Part shown: piece by piece, positions 23,956-36,418 of the stretch
Layout of the letters: each line of letters opens with the position of its first letter
How positions within the stretch are numbered: position 1 is the first letter of the stretch
Assembly (NCBI RefSeq): GCF_000003815.2
Contig: NC_049989.1
Coordinates: forward strand, 17,244,287 to 17,308,286
DNA: 64,000 nt
Origin: Branchiostoma floridae
Lineage: Eukaryota; Chordata; Leptocardii; Amphioxiformes; Branchiostomatidae
Direction of reading: 5' to 3'
Made by a program: the position numbers and the translations under genes
Notes under the pieces: model-generated
What the model saw: the letters and a program-made list of their open reading frames with translations, nothing else
What the model was told of the DNA's origin: nothing
The model's database searches: none

Positions 23956-24844
23956 TAACATGCATTGGCATAAATACCGGCAGTAAGACTAATACCCGCA
24001 GATAAAAAAAATAATGAAATTTAAAGAGTTCTACACATGCAACAATAGTTATTTCCGAGGTCTGCACACTTCAGACATCTAGGTGTCCAATACATCATTT
24101 ACAAAGCATCGATAACAATGCATTCGACGACAACAAGGCTAAAAGGTTCAGTATCTTTTTCGGGGCAGGCAGCTCGTCGTGGGACGAACACACTGTCACA
24201 TTCATTGCCAGATTTGTAGATCATAATTACACATGCTCACGGCACAAGACGAACTTGATTCAACAGCAATCTTTAATTTCTGTTGGTGACCTACCACTAG
24301 AGTAAAAGTGAGAAGAACCGTTGCATTATCGCCCGGATCTACGGCTGAATGGGCAAAATTGAACGTACGCCGACATTTCCCGCCATTCTTATATCTACGC
24401 TAGCAGTAAAGTGTTACGTCATAGCGGTTGTGACGGACAAAAGTTAACTGAAAATTCTTGACATTATACGTCCGTTTTTTGATGTCATTTTGTATGCTCA
24501 TGCAGGTTTATGTTTGATGCATTTACTAACAGAAAAGGAAGGAACATCGGAGGATGTATAAAGGAACAAGCGACAGTTAATTGTGCCGTGTTTGTTCCTG
24601 CCGGTATTTTTTTAACCCCCTCCCAACCACGCGCCCGTTCGCCGTGTAATTCCGCGGCGTGTTACAATTACAATATTACGCTTTTAGCAGGACAAGAGTG
24701 GCAGAAAAGTTACACAGAAGAAGTGGCAAGGGTAAGCTATAACAACAACATGTAACTGGGGAAAATGATGCGTTGACAATTTGTCAAATCGGTATGGCTA
24801 GAGAAATCGTCGTAAACGTGCCGGTATTATGATAATAGATGTTA
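23956..24844. mobile_element. Non-autonomous TIR element, copy 2 of the 7964 family
   Basis: It aligns over its whole length with 7964-8858. The left end TAACATGCATTGGCATAAAT and the right end ATTATGATAATAGATGTTA are more eroded than in copy 1. No coding capacity. Confidence 0.75.
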
Positions 24845-27240
24845 AACTTTTGCCAATTTTCTTTCCACACTTTCAAGCGGTTGCTGCCTGGCAGACAGGA
24901 AATGTCCCGCGGCGCGCTAGCGGAGCGCGGCAGAAACCCTAAACTCCCGGCGCAGACTTAGCACCTAGGCACAAAACGCCCTGAATTGTCAAAGTGATTA
25001 GATTTAATACCGATTACCGAATCGATATAGTGCCGGCACCAGTATAGGTGCAGGGATATTTTTCTTCGCTAGATGGCGCCCTGTCCACACGTTTAACAAC
25101 ACCGTGGCTTCCACAAAACTTAACTTGTATCCGTATCCGTATCTTGTGCCTTTGAATTTAGTCTTACACTCTTTCCTGCACTATCTTGCTCTCTACCTTT
25201 GTCTGAGTTACTGAATGTCAGTATCGTTGCTATTTAGTATCTTGCCTTTCAGAAGCTATTTGGTGTCTTGTTTTTAAATAAGAGCTGTCACCCTCATTGT
25301 ATATAGAATAAGATCATTTGGTAAAGATTAGTCCCTCTCAAATTTGTATTTCTTTTCAAATAGTTATGAGCTTCCTGTTGGATTTTGTGTATCTACAAAA
25401 TAGAACTTGTAATCGTAGCACCATTTTTGCAATGTGAATGAGTAGAATTACTTGTACAGTCACCACCAGCAACAAGGGTATGATATCTCAGTGCCCCAAT
25501 GTTTCCCTTCCACAAAGTTCCAGGCTGGGCTTAGTGGGTCCGTGGTCATTACTTCACATGATTTCTGTTTAGAGAAAGATTACAAATTTACTTTTTATGT
25601 GCAAACAAACTAAAACTCTTTATCTACCTGTAACTATTTGAACTCTACGGAGTACGTATTAGCCCTGCTCCAGCACCCATGTTCACTGTATGAGAGCCTG
25701 TTGTAGACTGAACCCGGTAGTTTACGTTAGCCGAATTTATTGGGTGATTTTATAGTACCACCTTGGTCTTTAAAACAGTTATAAACATAAGAACAGATGG
25801 AATTAATAACGTATGGTTTATCTAATTGCATGAGAAATATCAATTTTCCAGTGGTATTCAAGTATCAAGGAACATAATGCTCCCGCCGGTATGTTTTTTT
25901 TGCACGATAAACATGAGCAACAGGTGGGTGCTAAGTCCATCGAAGTGAACATCGAAGTGAACAAGAAACCTTCCTATATGTTTATAACAAAAATAATCGA
26001 AAGAGAAAAGTCACAGAATTTTCTTACATTGTACAGAAGACGCTCAGTGATGTCCTGGTTCGGTGGTGTGGCCCGAATAGTCCACGGCCTGCTCTTTTTT
26101 ACGATGCCTGAATCGTGACGAGAGGTGAGCGTCCCTGGGGAGTATACGTGTAGGCCTCTGACTGAACTTGGGGGTACCCAAACGGCGGTGAACAGTACTG
26201 TCCGGGGGCAAAAGGTGGGGATATCCTCATCCTGCTGTCTACTGTGGCTAATCTTAAATTCTGATGGTTTGACAAAAATGCCATAGTGATTATATGGATA
26301 GCCTGAATATGAGATATGGTCATCACTAATTCAGATCATCATCTCACGTAAGTTACTAATTGTAAGTCATGTACAATCCGTTACATACAGTATCTGTTCG
26401 TCTATGGATACAACATTCGATGTTCACGTGCAATTTGATATATACACTTGCATTAGCAGTTTTATTGCAAACATTTAGCTTCCAAGGAACAACGTAATCA
26501 AACAAGCAAATTTGAAGCTCTAGTTATGAAGAATCTCATCATCTCAAAAGGTCTGAATAACAATATAGCAAAGTCCAACGTCCACAATGCTCAGCTGTCG
26601 GGGTCCTTGCTCTTGTGTGATCACTGGGTAACACCCCTTAGTGTTGGGACAATCCACCCAGGGCGCAGAACTACTGTTTTATTGGCCGTTCCTTAGCAGT
26701 TATTGCACCTCTTCCTTGACCTGAACAGGATTAGCTTAAAGGGCGGTTGAATATGGTAGATTATTCCAGTCGATAATGGTTCTTGACTTCTTAATGAGTT
26801 TATATGAGTTTGGGTGATTATGTCGAGATTGACTTGGGTTCGGCTGCAAATAGGAATCAATTGACAGTGCTAGGAAACTTTGTCTGGATGGAAAACACTC
26901 AAAAATAGAAGAGCAGCCAACAGAACTTCAGAAATAGAAAGTCCGAGATTATTTTAGTGGCGCTTGACTGAGAATTTGGGAGTATACGTTAATAATGATT
27001 GATTGGAAGTGGGTGTACCAGTACAGAAGGGTTGGATACCGGTACAGTACGGGTCCGTATGAACAGGTCCTGGCCCGGATAACTTGAACATAATTACATT
27101 GTATCTGTGAAAAGTTTTGAATGGGCGATTCCCAAAGCCCCACATGCGTGAACGCCTGCCGATATAAACTGTTCATTATTGTATCAGTCCAACATCAATT
27201 AAACTGTTTTTTTTTATTGGCTGTTTTTTCTTGATCAATC
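24845..27240. other. No gene seen
   Basis: Unremarkable AT-rich DNA with a short GC-rich patch near 24900-24930. No exon signals or TIR pairs were found. Confidence 0.35.
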
Positions 27241-27284
27241 CAACAAGATGAAAAAAATTGAACTGGTCCACCGTACTAACCCTG

Positions 27285-27289
27285 AAGAT

Positions 27290-27316
<27 letters not shown>
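27285..27316. repeat. (AC)n microsatellite
   Basis: About 15 AC units. A second imperfect AC/AG tract lies at about 27882-27948. Confidence 0.9.
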
Positions 27317-27320
<4 letters not shown>

Positions 27321-27555
27321 TCGTGCTACGTCAACGACACATGTGGTTTTGTCTACATGTACTGCGGCTAGATTTCGTATGCCTCGTCTGTCGTGACGAC
27401 AATTTTGCCAATGACAGTTTTTGTGTTAGTGGTTTCGGAAAACGGACATGAGTCAATGTGTACTGTGCATGTCTCAGGTACCAACGGTATCATCAGTGAT
27501 CATATGACGATTTAGACTCGTCATCATTAGGGCATATGGTATAACTTTAACGTTA

Positions 27556-27804
27556 GGCAACAGCAAATTTTATGGATGACATCCTCCGCAGACTGCAAAA
27601 ATAGTGAGATAGGGCGAAAAACAAGATGGATATAAAACAAGTTGCTAGATTTTGCAAATAGACACCATTAACGTTGTAACAAAAACAAAAGCGGCCCATT
27701 TTGGTACTTCTCGTCATGTTGACCATCTGCGAAGAAGAAATTTGAAATCAGGCAAAAATCAATGAGAGCACTGGTGTCATCCATAAAACTCACTTGTTGT
27801 GGCC
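27556..27804. mobile_element. Non-autonomous TIR element (GGCCA..AAGTAA family), copy 2
   Basis: This 249-bp relative of 21400-21921 has the same ATGGATGACATCCTC start and GTCATCCATAAAACTC end and shares GGGCGAAAAACAAGATGG internally. It is internally deleted relative to copy 1. Confidence 0.65.
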
Positions 27805-27967
27805 TCAGTAACAAAGAATACAGGGCTGCAATGACAACAGTTTTTCTCATGTAACGCCACATGTTGTCATTTTTTTTCAAGTCACACACACACACACGTA
27901 CACACACACACACACAAACAGACACACACACACAGACAGAGAGAGAGATGGTAAATGAAGGATACAC

Positions 27968-28090
27968 CTTCATGAGTAGATGGATGTGTTGACTTCCTTT
28001 CTCCTCTCTGTGGGAGACCAGGTCGCTAACCATCTCCTTGCACCCTGGCAGAGGGCATGTCCGAATGTAATTCTTACATGACAGCACATC
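27968..28090 (-). CDS. TRAF-type zinc-finger exon (partial gene)
   Basis: The minus-strand exon is bounded by a TTCAG acceptor at 28091 and a GTGTAT donor at 27967, and is exactly 41 codons in phase 0/0. It reads DVLSCKNYIRTCPLPGCKEM then LVSHREEKGSQHIHLLMK. The spacing C-x6-CPLPGC-x10-H followed by QHIHLLMK fits the last part of a TRAF-type zinc finger, which normally precedes the coiled coil and MATH (TRAF-C) domain of TRAF adaptors. A second zinc-finger exon lies upstream at 29304. Phases do not join directly, so at least one exon between them is missing from my reading. No RING or MATH exon was found nearby, so the gene may be a fragment or have exons outside what I can recognise. Confidence 0.5.
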
Positions 28091-28099
28091 CTGAACTAC

Positions 28100-29100
28100 A
28101 CATTTCCTGTCATGTTAAAAGATAGAAATGGAATTTTTAAAAATTATTTTCATTTTGTTTCATATGCACTGAAATGCGTGCAGTCAACATTGTCATTGTA
28201 ACTGTTACTGTATACATTCTTAAGTATTGTCTGTGGCTACAATCATGCATGGTTTTTATACACACTATGCATGTAAGAAAAATGCAAGCGCAATACAAAC
28301 ATGATTTGTGACAACATATGCAGAATGCATTCCAATATGCAAAATGCATTCCATATCATTTTCATGTATTTCAAATTCATCAGAATTTGCCTTGTCAATG
28401 TGTGCGGCACAGTAATTAGGAAGATAACAGTAAAGCCAACCTGTATTCAAGTCTATTACCAGTATCATCAATCAAATTAATATTGATAATTTTTATTGCA
28501 TATTCATGCCCGAGGGCTAAATGCAGACAAAGTAAAGTTGTGGTATACATAATTGTATACTTAACAGAGAAGGAAAATTAGATCTTTTTATGAATCAAAA
28601 GAGAAATAATGTCTAATCTGACTTCTTTTCCGCAGGCAGTGGGAGATGATATGTCGAACATTTTCATATATAAAGGGGTTGGATGACTTAAGCAAGAATA
28701 TTGTTTTTTGTTGGTCGGTTGGACGTAAGAAAAGCTGGGGAAAGATATGCAGATTTTAAGGAAAAGTTTGTTTCTTTCGCAATTGTAATGTGAACATTGA
28801 CATATAAAATGAAGTTCATCTTCCACTGCTTTCCCTGAACATTATTTACATGTTCTCTCGTCAACTGACAGTTTTTATACCTGCCCCTCTCAATTTCTAG
28901 TGAATGAGCACTTATCCTCATTTTACATAAAGTGGGTCTGAGCTAAAAAAAAACAAGGAACTCTCCATACTTTACTCTGTTTTTAAGCATTCTGCTGACA
29001 GAGGGAAACAGGACATACCGAGAAAACAATATTTTAGTTAATGTAAATGGTAACTGCCATGAATTCAATATACAGGCAATTATAATAAAAAACATGTAAC
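28100..29100. other. Presumed intron between TRAF-like exons
   Basis: An intermediate exon taking phase 2 to phase 0 should be here, but I cannot identify one with confidence. A minus-strand frame at 28921-28688 is the only long one and shows no zinc-finger cysteines in the right spacing. Confidence 0.3.
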
Positions 29101-29104
29101 CCAC

Positions 29105-29304
29105 CTCAGGACAATCTCTCCACACTTCAGAGGGCATTGCACCCTTGTGATACCACACAGAAACTTTTTGTGCATTTGGACTTCCCCCCTCTCCATCGTT
29201 CTGCAAAATGCCCTGCATTGCTCAGGGACCTCTGGGCAGGAGGTCTTGGTGTGGTTCTCATGGTCCTTTCTTTTCATCACTTTACTGCAATGTTCGCTGT
29301 GTAT
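29105..29304 (-). CDS. TRAF-type zinc-finger exon (partial gene)
   Basis: The minus-strand exon opens after AAATTTCAG at 29305, reads in phase 0 for 200 nt and ends in phase 2 at a GTGGGT donor (29104). It encodes IHSEHCSKVMKRKDHENHTK, then CPEVPEQCRAFCRTMERGEV, then HKKFLCGITRVQCPLKCGEI. The repeating pattern H-x3-C ... CP-x6-C-x3-C ... H-x5-C-x6-CPLKCG is the TRAF-type zinc-finger array used by TRAF signalling adaptors. No stop or frameshift is seen in the exon. Together with the exon at 28090 it supports a TRAF-like gene or gene fragment on this strand. Confidence 0.55.
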
Positions 29305-29305
29305 C

Positions 29306-30930
29306 TGAAATTTTGAAAATATACATTAATCGTTGGGAGCCAAGTACAAGGCTATTCATGAAGACCAGGGCTCATAATACTGGTTCACTACTGAACAGAA
29401 AGATAAACATCATCTATGGTGTTTTTCCTGTGTAGTGTGGATATAACATGACAGATAAGTGGACTCCAAGTATTGAATACATATGATTCATATAAAAATT
29501 AAACTTTATGTCAAAGATATCATGACTATAATTAGACAATTTTGCCAATGTTGATGTCATCTTTATGAAACGATTATGTCAAAACACACACTGCCCAGGC
29601 AGACTGTGTGAACCCTATTGTTGAGGCCATACTAGCTGCTGCTCTGCCCACGGTACTACCCTTTGACCCATTGATGCCAGTACCCCTGTTGGGCTTGTTA
29701 GATAATAAAGAAGAAAGAAGAATATGTACATTCACAGTTAAACAATTACTGAGGCCTCTTAACTTCATCATAATCATAACTTTCCAACATGTAAACATCG
29801 CACTGGACAGTCAATCATGAGAGCATTCATGTATAAAATGTAAAATCAGAAGTTGTCAAAACACTCAATGAACATGAGAAATTTAAGACCTCACCATCTC
29901 ATAGTCACAGCCCCATTCATGGCTGCCATGCTGCCATATGGCCCAACCCAGTTACACATGAATCCAGAAAGACATAAAAAATATACAACTGTCAGTGCAT
30001 GAAAACAAAAATTTCTGGCAATTTCTGGTTTCTTACACTACCGTGGAACTTGATATATCCGGGTCGTATAAAGGAATTTCTAGCCACGGTGTGTCCGGTG
30101 CTGAATATCCCCAATTATTGCCGGGCATGGCCATGTCCGGTAGTTTGCGGTACCCGCACACTGCGTGTCTTGAGAAGTAGTTGAGTGAATTGGGTAGTGT
30201 GTATTCAAGTGATAATTACTATCAATGCTTTTTAAAAGAAAATGGCACGGAAAACAGTGTAAAAGTATCCCCGGAATAAAGATACAAAAAACTTCTATCT
30301 CTGTATCTTATTTCTTGCATTAACAAAGCTTATGATCCTGATAAAATGTCAACGTGTGTATATTCAACTTACGGTACCGCAGAGTGACTTTAAAATTTCA
30401 AAGTTTGTCCATGCTGCACGAATTATAAGACATTACTTTGCAACAAAATGCTTGACAGTTGAACATGTCTATTTCGTAACATTCTGTTCCGTTTGCTTAT
30501 TTACTGGTCGTGCGGCGAAAGGCGTGTTACTGGTTCTAAACACGCACGTTCCAATTCTGTGAATAATGTCCGATACGGCAGTAGCATCTTACAGTAAATT
30601 TGCAAGTTTGTTCAACTTTTGGGATTGAGATACCCGTGGATGAAAATCTACACGCTACAGTATTTTAGAAAGAAACAGACGTTAATAAACTGCTATTTCC
30701 CCTGAACGCACCCCCTCCCTCCAATATACATGCAATGTTTTGTTCTGAAAACATGGCGTCGGTATACGTATGCGACACGCCTGTCTTACTGGCTACAAAA
30801 ATTTCGCCACCCCCCAAAAAGGAAAAAATGCATACACATATATTGAAAATAAATGTAAGGGTTGATGTTATGGCACCATTCTGATTGTCTAGCTATCCAG
30901 CCAGACACAGGGTGTAGTTAAATGATTATT
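29306..30930. other. No gene seen
   Basis: No recognisable exon. A plus-strand stretch at 29608-29735 (VEAILAAALPTVLPFDPLMP) ends near AATAAAGAAGAAAG and may be the tail of a dispersed repeat. Confidence 0.3.
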
Positions 30931-30942
30931 ATATTTGTTTGA

Positions 30943-31018
30943 GTGGGACCGCGTGGTGCAGTGGCGGCATTTGCGGCTCGAGACCGAGAGGTTGCGGGTT
31001 CGAATCCAGCTGCTGTGT
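30943..31018 (+). promoter_or_regulatory. tRNA-like head with Pol III A and B boxes
   Basis: The A-box-like sequence is TGGTGCAGTGG (30954-30964) and the B-box is GGTTCGAATCC (about 30997-31007). This is the usual internal promoter of tRNA genes and tRNA-derived SINEs. The cloverleaf is imperfect, so it is not a functional tRNA. Confidence 0.75.
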
Positions 31019-31448
31019 CACCGATCTTGTGCCCTTGGGAAAGGCACTTTACACGACTTTCCTCACTTAACTCAGGTGTAAATGAGTATCTAGTGGCTTG
31101 GTGGGGCTATGTGGCCGAGACAGGCCTTAGGGGCATGTTCGGGCATGAGCGGCACCCGCCATGGCACACGAGTCGGGGGTAGGAGGAACCCCCTACATCC
31201 TTGGTTGGAAGTCCTCCTAGGAGACGGATACTCCGAACAACAAAGCTGCATCTGCTGGAGCCGCCTCACACGTTGCATACAGTTGCCCCCGTGAGACTTA
31301 GTGCTCCAGTAGACGAGAGGGTGGAGAAGGGATTGCACACCCCTCCTTCACCATAAAATGTCATGTGCAGGTCAGGCAAACAGGCAAATAGCCTGTCTGC
31401 CTCCTCATCTGTCCAATCGACAGGAGAAACCAAAAAAAAAAAAAAAAA
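30943..31448 (+). mobile_element. tRNA-derived SINE, complete, with target-site duplication
   Basis: The insertion is flanked by a perfect 12-bp direct repeat ATATTTGTTTGA (30931-30942 and 31449-31460). The 5' head is tRNA-like. The body has a conserved-looking core, GTGCCCTTGGGAAAGGCACT, about 80 bases downstream, reminiscent of central domains of metazoan SINE superfamilies. The 3' end is a run of about 19 A. The element is 506 bp, probably transcribed by RNA polymerase III and mobilised in trans by a LINE. A perfect target duplication and intact A tail suggest a fairly recent insertion. Confidence 0.85.
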
Positions 31449-31460
31449 ATATTTGTTTGA

Positions 31461-34105
31461 AGGATTTCTGCAAACACAAACAAATTCTATCAGAACCTAT
31501 GGAGCTTAGAAAAACAAGAACTTCAATCTGTGATAGATTTGTTTATGATATATAACGATACACGACAAGCTCATGTTAGTGAAATAGAACATAGGACATA
31601 CAATTAGTATGTAACAAAGGTTTTCAAGATACATAAAGTGTCCTCTTGGTTTATATAAACAGGAAACACACACGCGTAGGGTCAATAATTAAATGTGTTC
31701 TTTGTTAGGATACGCATGGACGTAATACATCGAAGCATTGTACGACAAACAAATATCATGTTTTTTCTGGCAGGGAAGTTAATAACTATGCACGTCGGGG
31801 CCCTTGATTCGTAACGTTTGTATGCTTTGTGATAATGTTGGACCAAGGAGGTTATAGTTCACTATTGTTATAGGATAGAGTAAAACGTTACGTTTATTAT
31901 CAAAGTCATGTCTGAAACCGTAAACAATTACATCTGCACTTTGCCACCTAGTCACAGCGGCCGTGTGGCCTGTGGGTATTGTTTGACTGACTGTAATGTT
32001 TGAAAGTCTGTAATTTGGGACCATGTGACAAAAAGCTAAATTCAGCTACGTATACAGTAGACTTTCCGACTTTCTTTGTTTGTCTGTATGCAAATACGCA
32101 TAAAACACAGCCAATTGTATTCCACACAGCAGTTTAGTAGACCAATCAGCATACGTGTTGCGATTTTCAAATCTTTCAATCCCATCTTTCAGTTGGCATT
32201 CAGAGATGACCTTGTTTCTGTACCATACAAGTACCGTTTTCATTTACAAGAGGTTAACGGTGATGACCGTGATGCAGTTATAAGTGAGCTATGAGACGTC
32301 TCCTGTCTCCTGAGAGAGACCGGTAACCAATTACAAGTGGCTCAGAGAGATGAGTGTGTCAGACTCCATGTGTTGTGTTTTTCGATGGGTAACCAAGTAT
32401 ATTGGGTCTGGTCATTCGTGGGTTCATGGATCACCTGATGCTTTGTGTTGACCTGGACAACCAGAGACGACCAGTGGCCCAAAATTGCCGTACACCCTAG
32501 GAATATGCAAGGAAAAGTGTAGTTTTACGTTATTTTGGACAAGAATATAACCAGAAAGTGAGTTGGGTGTATTGTTTCTACATGTCTTGGCACTGTAGAT
32601 ATGCCTTTTCTTCAAACCCTAGTCGGCCGTCGGCAGATGATCGCAGCTTTGAGACGGGTCCAGGGTCGGTTCGATCGGTAAACGTATATAAACCTGAGAT
32701 TACCGCTGTGTAACCTTACATCACTTCCCAGCGACCGTGACATAATTCGCCATACAATTGTTAGTAGCGGACGTTGTTGATAGAATCTGGAGGTTTCTTG
32801 TTTAACAACTGCGCACAGAACTGAGCTGGTATTAAGTCGCACTTTTTTGGGGGGGAGGGGGGCGAAGTGAGGGGGGGCGTCTTTGAATGTTGGTAGTATT
32901 ACTATTAGTAATGTGACCAAAAATACCAAACTTTGGGGCAACACTCCACGCCCCCTGTGACCCATATATAGCAATTGGGTCTCATGTGAAAAACTACTTT
33001 TTGCCAGGAATCCATGTACAGTTAAATATGTATTATACAGAAAACGTGGGATCCTTTGTCTTTCACTGTCTCATTCATTCACCTTGGTGTAACTACTATA
33101 AATTTGCAGCCAGTAGATACCCAATCTGAGTAATAAGGCTGTTAACGTGCTCTTGGCACCTCCTCAAACACAGGACTCCCTTTTTACTTGAACCTTTCCA
33201 GCCAACCCTGGGATCGAATTCAGACCTTTGAAACATCGATGTGTTCTCCAGAAAGAATTTAGAGTTTAGGTTTTCAGACTAGAGGTGACACAATGGCTAT
33301 ATTGTTCTTTACCTATTATTGTACATCAAATGATAATAATTGCAATTAGCTGTCGGGCAAGAATTTGCAAGAAACCATAATAACATTATGATCTAACAGG
33401 ACAACACCATAAGAAAAATTTGGTACCTTACTTTTCACTCACCAAGAATAGGGGTGGGTACAAAAAACGTTTTTTGCTTGTTAGACCGGTCCAGAAAAAA
33501 CAGACCTGAAAAAATCAGTAGACCGGATATTTCTTTATACATTGTGCCTGCACATGGGAGTCTTGTGCAATGTCATATCACACGTACCACTGTAAAACTG
33601 AGAATGAAGTGTGTACTGAATATGACTTGAACGGGCAATGTGTGTGTGTGTGTGGGGGGGGGGTCCTGTTATTGGCAGTTATGTTGTTTTAGGTTTGCTG
33701 GGAAAATGTAAGTCATGCTTTTATCCTGATAATGGCTCTTTTCCTTTGTCACTGCTTTTAAGTATATCTAAACAACTGAATTTGCTGCTGGGTTCCCTCC
33801 ACCCAGTTACCCCCTCTACCATTCTCAGTGAAATTTCCCTCAATTTATAGATATACGAATCCACCGTCTTGAATGCAAGACACGTTGGTCATGCGCATAT
33901 GCCCTGATCCTTCTAATACGTTCTTTGTTCAGCTTTGTCTTGCTGGTCCTTGTTTGGAAATCTTATGATGTCATTAGGGGACGCTGAATCAATCGATCCT
34001 GGTGGAGTCAGAAACTTCAGAAAGATTTTAATGCTCGTTTTTGTTCAGCGTTAGCTGAACTCTCTCCAGCTCCCATGATTTTGTCAAATCTTTTGTCAAT
34101 TCCTT
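31461..34105. other. No gene seen
   Basis: Only short unsupported frames. A GT/G-rich tract lies at 33640-33662 and a G-rich tract near 32848-32877. Confidence 0.35.
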
Positions 34106-35323
34106 GTGTTTGTTTGTTTATTTATTTGAACCTTTATTTATTCATAAAAGCTCAAATCGGCCTGCAGGCCGCTTTTCATTGAGGTCATGAGGGAAGAGGC
34201 AAGGGTCAGACAAAGTATATAAAGTTACATCGTTTTGAGTCCTTATAAGTCTTATACGCCTATATACACGATTTACATTATATACATACAAAATGCATGA
34301 TAGAAACTGCTAGATGGTTCAAGTCCGCTGATTTGGCCGTTCCCATTACTTTAAGAGTCTCTTAAAGGAAGCCAGAGTTGGGGCTGTGCGTATGTCCGGT
34401 GGTAGACTGTTCCAGATGGTGGGTCCACGGTAGGCGATGGCTCTTCTGAAGGTTTCTCGGTGGCGTTTTGGGACAGCAAGTTGATTACTTGTGCTTTGCC
34501 TGGTTGTTCTTGTGCTTTGGTCTGGGCAATAGACAAACATCTGGCGCATGTAGGGTGGGAGTTTGTTGTTCAGAGCTTTGTAGACGAGTACGGCATTGTA
34601 GTACTGATGTGTTGCCTTAATGTCCTTCCAGCCCAATCTAGAGTGTACTTCGGTTGATCCTTGTGTGGATCCTTCAGGATTAGTTTTCCCGCCCGGTTCT
34701 GCATAGTTTGTAGCTTCTGCACGTCCTGATCTGGAGCAGTGTCCCATGCCGTGCAGGCATACGTTATGTGTGGTAGGAAGATGGCGTTGTACAAGGTGTG
34801 GAGTGCTGATGTTGTGATGAAGGGGCTGACGTGTTCCATCATGAATAATGATTGCTTCAGTTTCCCTAGCACATCTTTCACCCGGTTCTTCCAGTTCAGT
34901 TGACGGTCAATAACCACACCTAGGTGTATTGGTCACATGTTTGTATGTTGGTGCCGTTGACAGTCAGCTTTGGAGCGCCACAGTTTGACAGTCTCTTGTG
35001 TGTTCCTATTTACATGCATTTGCATTTTCCACCATTCATTGACAGCGAGTTTGCAGCAAACCATTTTGCCAACCTTTGTAGATCATGTTGGAGAGCTTAC
35101 TCAATGTTGATGGAGTTCTTGTGGCTGTAGTAGATTACAGTATCATCTGCGTACATGGAGATATCACAAGACTGAAGACATTCAGGCATATCGTTGACGT
35201 AGATGATGAAAAGGAGGGCCCCAGTATTGATCCCTGAGGCACCCCGTACTTTACATTGTGAAAGCCAGATGTTGTTCCGTTGATGGACGTGCAGTGTTGT
35301 CTACCTGTTAGATAAGACCGAAA

Positions 35324-36244
35324 CTAGTCAAGAGCGTGTCCCCGTATGCCGTATCTGGACATCTTCTGGAGAAGGATGGAATGGTCCAGAGTGTCAAATG
35401 CCTTTGACAGGTCAATGAACACTGCTCCAGTCAATTCTCCGTCGTTCATTGCATTGAACCACCTGTCAGTGAGTAAGTGTACAGCCATTTGTGTTGAGTG
35501 ACCGGGTCTGAAACCGGATTGAACTTGAGAGAGGACGTTGTTGGTTGTCAGGTACTGATAGAGCTGTGTGTGTACAGCTCTTTCCAGGGTTTTGGAGACG
35601 GCAGGAAGGATGCTGATGGGTCTGTAGTTGTTGGGGGCGTCTCTGTCACCAGCCTTGTGTATGGGTGACAGCCTAGCTTTCTTCCAATCCTCTGGGAATT
35701 CACCTGTCTGTATAGATGCATTTATGATGGTTGTCAGGGATGGTGCTATTTCCTGAGCGGCTGACTTTAAGAGCCTGTTGTTGAGCTGGTCAAGTGCAAC
35801 GGCTTTGTCAGTCTTTAGAGCTGAGAGTTGTTGGGTGACAAAGTCCACTGTTACAGGTCTGAGGGTGAAGCGGCACTGGTAGTTCCTGACAAACTGAAGG
35901 GGGTTGAAATGTGACCATCCTTTGTTGCTGTTTTGGGCTAGAATTTCGGGAACTGTTCCAAAGTAGTTGTTAAGTACATGAGCTTTGTCCGATAGTGCTG
36001 TTTTGGTGTTTCCCTCTCTATCCTTCATGCTAGTGACGTCACCTGACTTTGACTTTCCCAACAGAAACTTGAAGCAGCTCCACATGTCAGATACAGAACC
36101 ATTGTTGATTTTGTCGGTGTAGTGGTTGCATTTGCTGGAGAGAATTGTGCGCTTGGTGTGATTGCGTAGTTGCTTGTACGTTTCCCAGTCAGTTGATTTT
36201 TGCGTTCTTTCAGCTGTGTACCTTGCTTGGTCTCTGAGGGACAT
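35324..36244 (-). pseudogene. LINE reverse transcriptase, longest intact frame
   Basis: A 306-codon open frame contains the finger and early palm motifs of a non-LTR reverse transcriptase, from TERTQKSTDWETYKQLRNHT to FIDLSKAFDTLDHSILLQKM. The catalytic YADD follows downstream at about 35160 in another frame (MYADDTVIYYSHKNS), so a frameshift near 35320-35230 separates it. Part of the LINE described in the 34110-37450 entry. Confidence 0.85.
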
Positions 36245-36418
36245 GGGCTTGCGTACATCTTCAGATAGCCATGGCGGGCAATCAGTTCCTTTTACACGGA
36301 ATTTCTTGATTGGGGCATGTTTGTTACAAACTGATTCAAACAGTGACTTTCATGCACTCCACATGTCCTGAACAGAGTCGAAGACAGAAATTGTGCTCCA
36401 ATGTACCTTTTCGAGGTC

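Noticed and set aside
30943-31018. Candidate tRNA gene
   Set aside because: It has A and B boxes but an imperfect cloverleaf and a 500-bp body with A tail and target duplication, so it is a SINE head.
34460-35130. Plus-strand frames over the LINE
   Set aside because: They are antisense to the reverse-transcriptase frames.
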